From Lepidonotus clava (Eukaryota > Annelida > Polychaeta > Phyllodocida > Polynoidae), in assembly GCA_936440205.1 (NCBI GenBank), contig OW387145.1:29701075-29765074 (forward strand): DNA of 64,000 bases, given 5' to 3'. Position numbers and translations under genes: made by a program. The notes under the pieces are model-generated. The model worked only from the letters and a program-made list of their open reading frames with translations. It was not told where the DNA came from and searched no databases. Shown piece by piece: positions 60,208 to 64,000 of the stretch. The number at the start of each line of letters is the position of its first letter. Position 1 is the stretch's first letter.

Positions 60208-61224
60208 CTACTGGAGGGGTGTGGAGTCCATGTACATATCCATGCAGGGTTTCCCCTTTGATTAATAACAAGCTTCTTCGCTGGCTCACTTGAGAGGCTT
60301 TAAGGAAGTAAAGTAACAGTATACCCAAGTCGCATCATGTTTGGGTTCGGTTACTTACAGATACTTGAGTTTTACTGGCCTGTGCAGAAAATGTGGGCTT
60401 CATGTACTGAGCATGATAAGGGTTGTATGTACAGGATGGGATACGGTATCGCCATTGAGATAACTACTAGCCTTATCTGAATGGTATCTCGTTGAATCAG
60501 ATCCTGCTTCCAATGTATACATAGCCGGCTCCCCTGCTGAGCAGATCACTGAGCTACTCGGCTTAGATGTCTTACATAACTGACCATACTCTAGATGGGG
60601 AATGCAGCAGTCGATGCATCCATACAACCTACCTACGTTCCAGAAATTTGTGATATTTATGTAGAAGTATATGTAGGAGATTTTTTTTAACCCCTGGTGA
60701 CGTGGGTTCAGAAACCATAGCAGTGTGAGCAGTACAGGCACTATTGGGTTGGGCTGAGTTAGGATGGTCCGAGATTAACTTAGCTGAGCTGGCCTTGAAT
60801 GGGTTGTGGTGAGCTTAGCATGTGGGTTGTGGTGAGCTGAGCTAAGCTGGATTGGGTTTGGGTAGCCTGAGTTATTCTGGGTATTGGCCAATAAAAATAT
60901 TGGAGACAGCGGTGAGTAAAGGGGAAAAAAAGATGGAAAAAAGGGAGAAAAAGAGCTGAGTATACAGGCCTAAGATTAGACTGCAAGTTGGACACGGCCG
61001 GCACGTGCGACAAGTGACAGCACGTGAAGAGTCAGTCAGGGTGGGTGGGACTGAGAGTGAGAGGGGGACAAGGGCCTGGTGGGTGGGTCTGTAGGCTGCA
61101 GACCGGGGGGCGGGGGTTAGATGGAGTGCTCGCCAATCAATAACCATTGTAGTCGGGGCCCGCCTCGACAAAAGGCGGCGTTAACGACGCTCTCGGTCAT
61201 GAAAGCGTCCCCCCATCGCGGCAG

Positions 61225-61278
61225 CAGTTAGCACGTAACGCTGCGTAACGCCACGTAACGCCACGTAACGTGGGTCGC
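61225..61278. repeat. CGTAACGCCA short tandem repeat
   Basis: Four copies of (C)ACGTAACG(C), then TGGGTCGCGTTGCG, CpG-rich. In a genome with methylation-driven CpG loss such a CpG-dense patch would stand out. Confidence 0.75.
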
Positions 61279-62257
61279 GTTGCGCAGCCTGAGGACACGT
61301 GAACCTCCATGTACCAGGCTTAAAGGGCCGGGGTGGAGGGGGCATTATTATTATTATTACACGATATCCTATAACAAAGGAGCTGCGGCCAGAGCTAAAC
61401 GAGTTTCAGGACTTACACAACAAGTTACTGCCCACGCTCATCGTGATACATGTATAATACGACAAAGCTGGGTTATCTGATCCTCAGATTAAAATCAAAG
61501 TTACAGTTACAACAGGGAAGGCACAGTTATCTGCCGTGCTATTATTCCGGTCTGGGAAGATGGTTATATCCAGGGAAAAATAAAACACAGGAGAAACCCA
61601 CATAGATAACCTAGAGATGAGCATTAATATGACAATATCAGGACCCGCGGGGACCTTTAGTCGTTGACACGCCACCCCGAGGTAACGTAATGCATTTTTA
61701 TTTGCATAATATATAACGCGGCGTGTCGTTCTAAGTAATCTAATCAAGGTGGATGGAACGAGACTCGGTCCCGTAAGGGCCCGGAGAGGGAGCCACCTGC
61801 CTCTCGGCCACTGGCGAATGAATCAACCCGGCCAGGATTTATTACAATCGATGTAATCCCGCCCGCTCGTTCCGCCTTCTCCGCGAGACCCACCGAGCCA
61901 TGAATCACAACCGCTCCTTTCGTCTTGGCCAGCAGGAGAAAATTAAAAGAATAAAGAAAATGAGGGGTAGGGGGGAGAAACTAGCTTCTGAGATGATCAT
62001 CCATTGACTGATTGCGGCAGGGTTTCATTCGCCACTAGCTGTAAGGGAGGCTCGTGGTTTATAGGGCCATCCCCAAAGCCCCGTTTTGTTATACTACTCG
62101 TGTTACTATTCCCAGTCTGTGGCCCCGGATCATGGCTTACGAGCCGCGCTTTCCATCCCATCCCATCCCCGCGGGGTTTCCCATATCGGACGGGCCCAAG
62201 CGCCCTCCGATAAGCCAGTGTCGTTGGCCTTAAATGGCATTTTTAAATTGTTTCTGT

Positions 62258-62380
62258 AATAACTAGGTCAATCCCATTGAGTCGGTTGCTAGGAAAAAGA
62301 AGTGGGTCAAAGATAATCAGCCAGGCCTTTTTTTGGGTGATAAGATTCGCAATGAGGATAGACAATGGGACCATTGATAT
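62258..62380. promoter_or_regulatory. Possible enhancer: GATA sites and a palindromic SOX pair
   Basis: AGATAA (62311) and TGATAAG (62338) match GATA factors. ACAATGG-GA-CCATTGA (62362-62377) is an inverted pair of SOX-type sites with a 2-bp spacer. The block lies 0.4 kb into the large intron. Conservation would be needed to support function. Confidence 0.25.
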
Positions 62381-62526
62381 GTACTAGTTTTTTTTCCCTC
62401 TAAATCATATTCTATGCTATGGGCTGAAGATATAACTTTTTGGAGTAGCTGAAATAGAAACAGATTTTATCTAGCACTGTAGCTCTCCGATCTGATTACA
62501 TATACTGTACATGTTTACTCCAATTC

Positions 62527-62652
62527 GACGCTTGGTTCTGCTGTAGTATACGTTACTCCACGATAAAGCTTGATTCTGTTGTACCTATACTCCACAATAA
62601 AGCTTGGTTCTGTTCTGCCTTACTCCACGAGAATAAAGCTTGGTTCTGTTAC
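62527..62652. repeat. Tandem repeat of about 41-45 bp, three units, next to the zipper exon
   Basis: Units contain TACTCCACRATAAAGCTTGG followed by TTCTGTT. They end about 80 bp past the exon's donor on the intron side. The plus strand carries ATAAAG hexamers; on the transcript strand the units read CTTTAT and pyrimidine-rich AACAGAACCAAGC. Confidence 0.85.
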
Positions 62653-62730
62653 AATTGCTGCGAGCTGCTCTCCAAGGTTGGACGTCCTGCGGGCGGCGGC
62701 CCATCATACAAAGAGTAGCTCGAGACTTAC

Positions 62731-62941
62731 CGGCTTCTGATGGGGGTGAGTTGTTTGAGGAAATAGAGGAGGTGGTGGAGAGTGAGCTACTCGTACTGGA
62801 GCTACACTCGGACAAGGAGCGCTCCACCCGTGTCCGGTACTGGCCCTCCGTGAGCTGCTCGAGCCGCCGGCGCAGGTAACGCTCCTCACGTTTTAACTGC
62901 TCCTTGAACGACCGGTTCTTACGCTCCTTGTCTTCTAGTGA
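62731..62941 (-). CDS. mxd: MXD/MAD family (MAX dimerization protein) internal exon: end of leucine zipper and serine-rich linker
   Basis: MXD proteins pair with MAX, bind CACGTG E-boxes and repress transcription through SIN3, opposing MYC in the nucleus. Seen: on the minus strand a pyrimidine-rich tract and TTGCAG acceptor open the exon at 62941 and a GTAAGT donor closes it after 62731. That gives 211 nt, 70 codons plus one base (phase 0 in, phase 1 out). Residues 1-30 (SLEDKERK, FKEQLKREERYLRRRLEQL) match the MXI1/MXD1/MXD4 zipper end, with leucines at exon residues 2, 16, 23, 27 and 30, the MXI1 spacing. Then RTRVERS aligns with the ERIRMDS/ERVRTDS segment of vertebrate MXDs, followed by a Ser/Thr-rich stretch (residues 42-66) longer than in vertebrates. 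The bHLH and SIN3-interaction exons must lie beyond 64000. The phase-1 end fits the exon at 29726. The call is firm for the family; which vertebrate paralogue is closest cannot be told. Confidence 0.93.
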
Positions 62942-64000
62942 CTGCAATGATAAAAAATAGGCAGAGGATCAGTATTTATTGTGTGTGAAAACAAGTGGAG
63001 TGATGACGATGTTTCTTTATGCGGATTTATGTTATGATTGAATCATTTTTATTTCCAATTTCCAAGAGGGATTTAGTATTGTAGAAACGGGGGGGGGGGG
63101 GGGGGGGGTAGTACAGTGAGCGTAAGGTCTCGAACAACAATTCAAAGATTCCAATAGTAGTCACTTACAGCCACAAGCCAATGACCTTAACTGTATATTT
63201 TTATATCGGAAATACAAGTTAATTTCTCTTTTCTCTCTTTCTTTTCTTTTCATCTTTTTGTTTTGTTTGGGGCGGGGGGGGGGAGGGGGGCTGAGGTGCA
63301 ACCCCTGGTCTCTTGTAGAATACTAGAATATCAGTGGTGCCTAATATCACAAGGAAGCTTTTCACTACCCAACCACCCATGAACCAAAATATCTCCGTCC
63401 TCCAGGGTGAACTGACCCCTCCAGTTGACCAGCCCCGTTTTCAGTGGTCATCCTTCACTGCCTCGTTCCCACGGGCTGCCCCTCCTCCAGTACCAGCCTG
63501 CTTATCGCCTGGAGAGAACGTCACGTGACCCCGGGCCGCCAGCCTATCAGCGGGCTCCAGGCCAGTCACGTGACGAGCCCCACAACCCTGGAGGAGGGGG
63601 TTGGGGGGCTGCGCACTTCCGGTTGGAAGCCCCAGTTCTAATCAGGACACGCGCTCAATTGGGCCCGAATAAACCGCTGAAGATCGGGCTGCATTCTTGG
63701 AGATAAAGTTCATTAAACGCCCAGGGCTGATAGCAGGAGCTTCAACCGCCCACGGCCATTTTACTCCCTATATCCCACGCGGCCCACCGCCGCCATCATG
63801 GCTGCCTCCTGGTGGGGGACGCCATCTTGGAATCGGCTGGATTCACCGGGCGAAAGTTCTTGAGCCAAGCTTTAATGTGTTAATGGAATTGGGTGTCCAG
63901 AAATAAAACGGGGTGGTCTTATTGTTATGGGTATCATGTGATGTGCATGGAATCTGGAGTTCTTCATGTAAATACAAGAATGTGTTTCTATAGGCCACTA
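62942..64000 (-). other. mxd: MXD intron upstream of the zipper exon (partial, runs off the window)
   Basis: On the minus strand this is the intron ending at the 62942 acceptor. I find no bHLH-coding exon in it, so the upstream exons are beyond 64000. It contains a run of about 18 G (63093), the TGGAGG motif four times (63399, 63418, 63484, 63586) and the promoter-like cluster at 63521-63830. Confidence 0.6.
63521..63830. promoter_or_regulatory. Promoter- or enhancer-like cluster: two CACGTG boxes, ETS and YY1 sites
   Basis: Seen: TCACGTGA (63521-63528) and the perfect palindrome GTCACGTGAC (63565-63574), both USF/MITF/TFE-type and also MYC/MAX-type E-boxes; ACTTCCGG (63615-63622, ETS); GGCCATTTT (63754), CGCCATCATGGC (63791-63802) and GCCATCTTGG (63821-63830), all YY1-like. 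The region is CpG-richer than its flanks and lies 0.6-0.9 kb upstream of the zipper exon in transcript direction, so inside an MXD intron. This combination is typical of housekeeping promoters. A plus-strand ATG at 63798 opens only 21 codons. Promoter activity is inference. Confidence 0.4.

Larger units (their letters stand above)
60208..62526. other. Intron sequence; CpG-richer toward the zipper exon
   Basis: GAGCT/GGTTGTGGTGAGC low-complexity at 60780-60870, CACGTG boxes at about 61005, 61022 and 61297, the CGTAACG repeat, then a repeat-free GC-rich stretch at 61740-62220 that could be an intronic regulatory element. No exon-like frame was recognised. Confidence 0.45.
29727..62730 (-). other. 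mxd: Large MXD intron (about 33 kb)
   Basis: Bounded by the GTAAGT donor at 62730-62725 and the TTTTTGCAG acceptor ending at 29727, both on the minus strand and both phase 1. Direct joining gives a continuous conserved reading frame, so no further coding exon is needed, although a small phase-compatible alternative exon cannot be excluded. The intron is more GC-rich than the left third of the window and packed with tandem repeats, MITEs, homopolymer G/C runs and copies of two dispersed motifs. None of its open frames resembles a known protein; most are products of low-complexity sequence. Confidence 0.85.

Noticed and set aside
63798-63863. Plus-strand ATGGCTGCC start in a good context
   Set aside because: Only 21 codons before a stop; the ATGGC is better explained as part of a YY1-type site.
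1-64000. CRISPR arrays, rRNA, LTR or virus-like elements
   Set aside because: No direct-repeat/spacer pattern, no rRNA-like sequence and no reverse transcriptase, integrase or capsid-like frame was seen.

Overview
The window looks like genomic DNA from an invertebrate animal. The coding part is two widely spaced exons with canonical splice sites, and the rest is non-coding sequence rich in short inverted-repeat DNA transposons (MITEs), minisatellites, microsatellites and long G or C runs. I cannot name the species. The transposon ends and the exon sequences would fit an invertebrate deuterostome or a lophotrochozoan. There is no operon-like coding, no rRNA, no convincing tRNA, no CRISPR array and no viral or LTR element that I can see.

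The only gene I can support is a MAX dimerization protein of the MXD/MAD family (the Myc antagonists), on the minus strand. Its upstream exons (SID and most of the bHLH) lie beyond the right edge. An internal exon (62941 down to 62731) encodes the end of the leucine zipper and a serine-rich linker. A 33-kb intron follows, and the last coding exon (29726 to 29596) encodes the conserved acidic tail. The two exons join in matching phase (1/1). The 3' UTR probably runs from 29595 to about 19990, ending at an AATAAA plus GU-rich polyadenylation site. It holds seven Pumilio-type elements in the sense orientation and a 32-bp minisatellite whose units are small hairpins and CACCTG E-boxes.

Layout: 1-19.98 kb is intergenic, AT-rich, with two CAGGG-type MITEs, one TTGTGCAGA MITE and a CTAC/CATA microsatellite. 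19.99-29.6 kb is the presumed 3' UTR. 29.73-62.73 kb is the intron: more GC-rich, with several tandem arrays, four or more MITEs, poly-G/C tracts and dense copies of two short dispersed motifs (YMCTGGAGGAG and GAGCWGCTC). 62.73-64 kb holds the zipper exon and a promoter-like cluster of USF/MITF, ETS and YY1 sites.

The observations most worth a second look are: (i) a 133-codon open frame directly after the MXD stop codon, in the same frame; (ii) the hairpin/E-box array in the 3' UTR; (iii) the two enriched dispersed motifs; (iv) the MITEs with 5- and 6-bp target duplications, one of them caught inserting into a tandem array.
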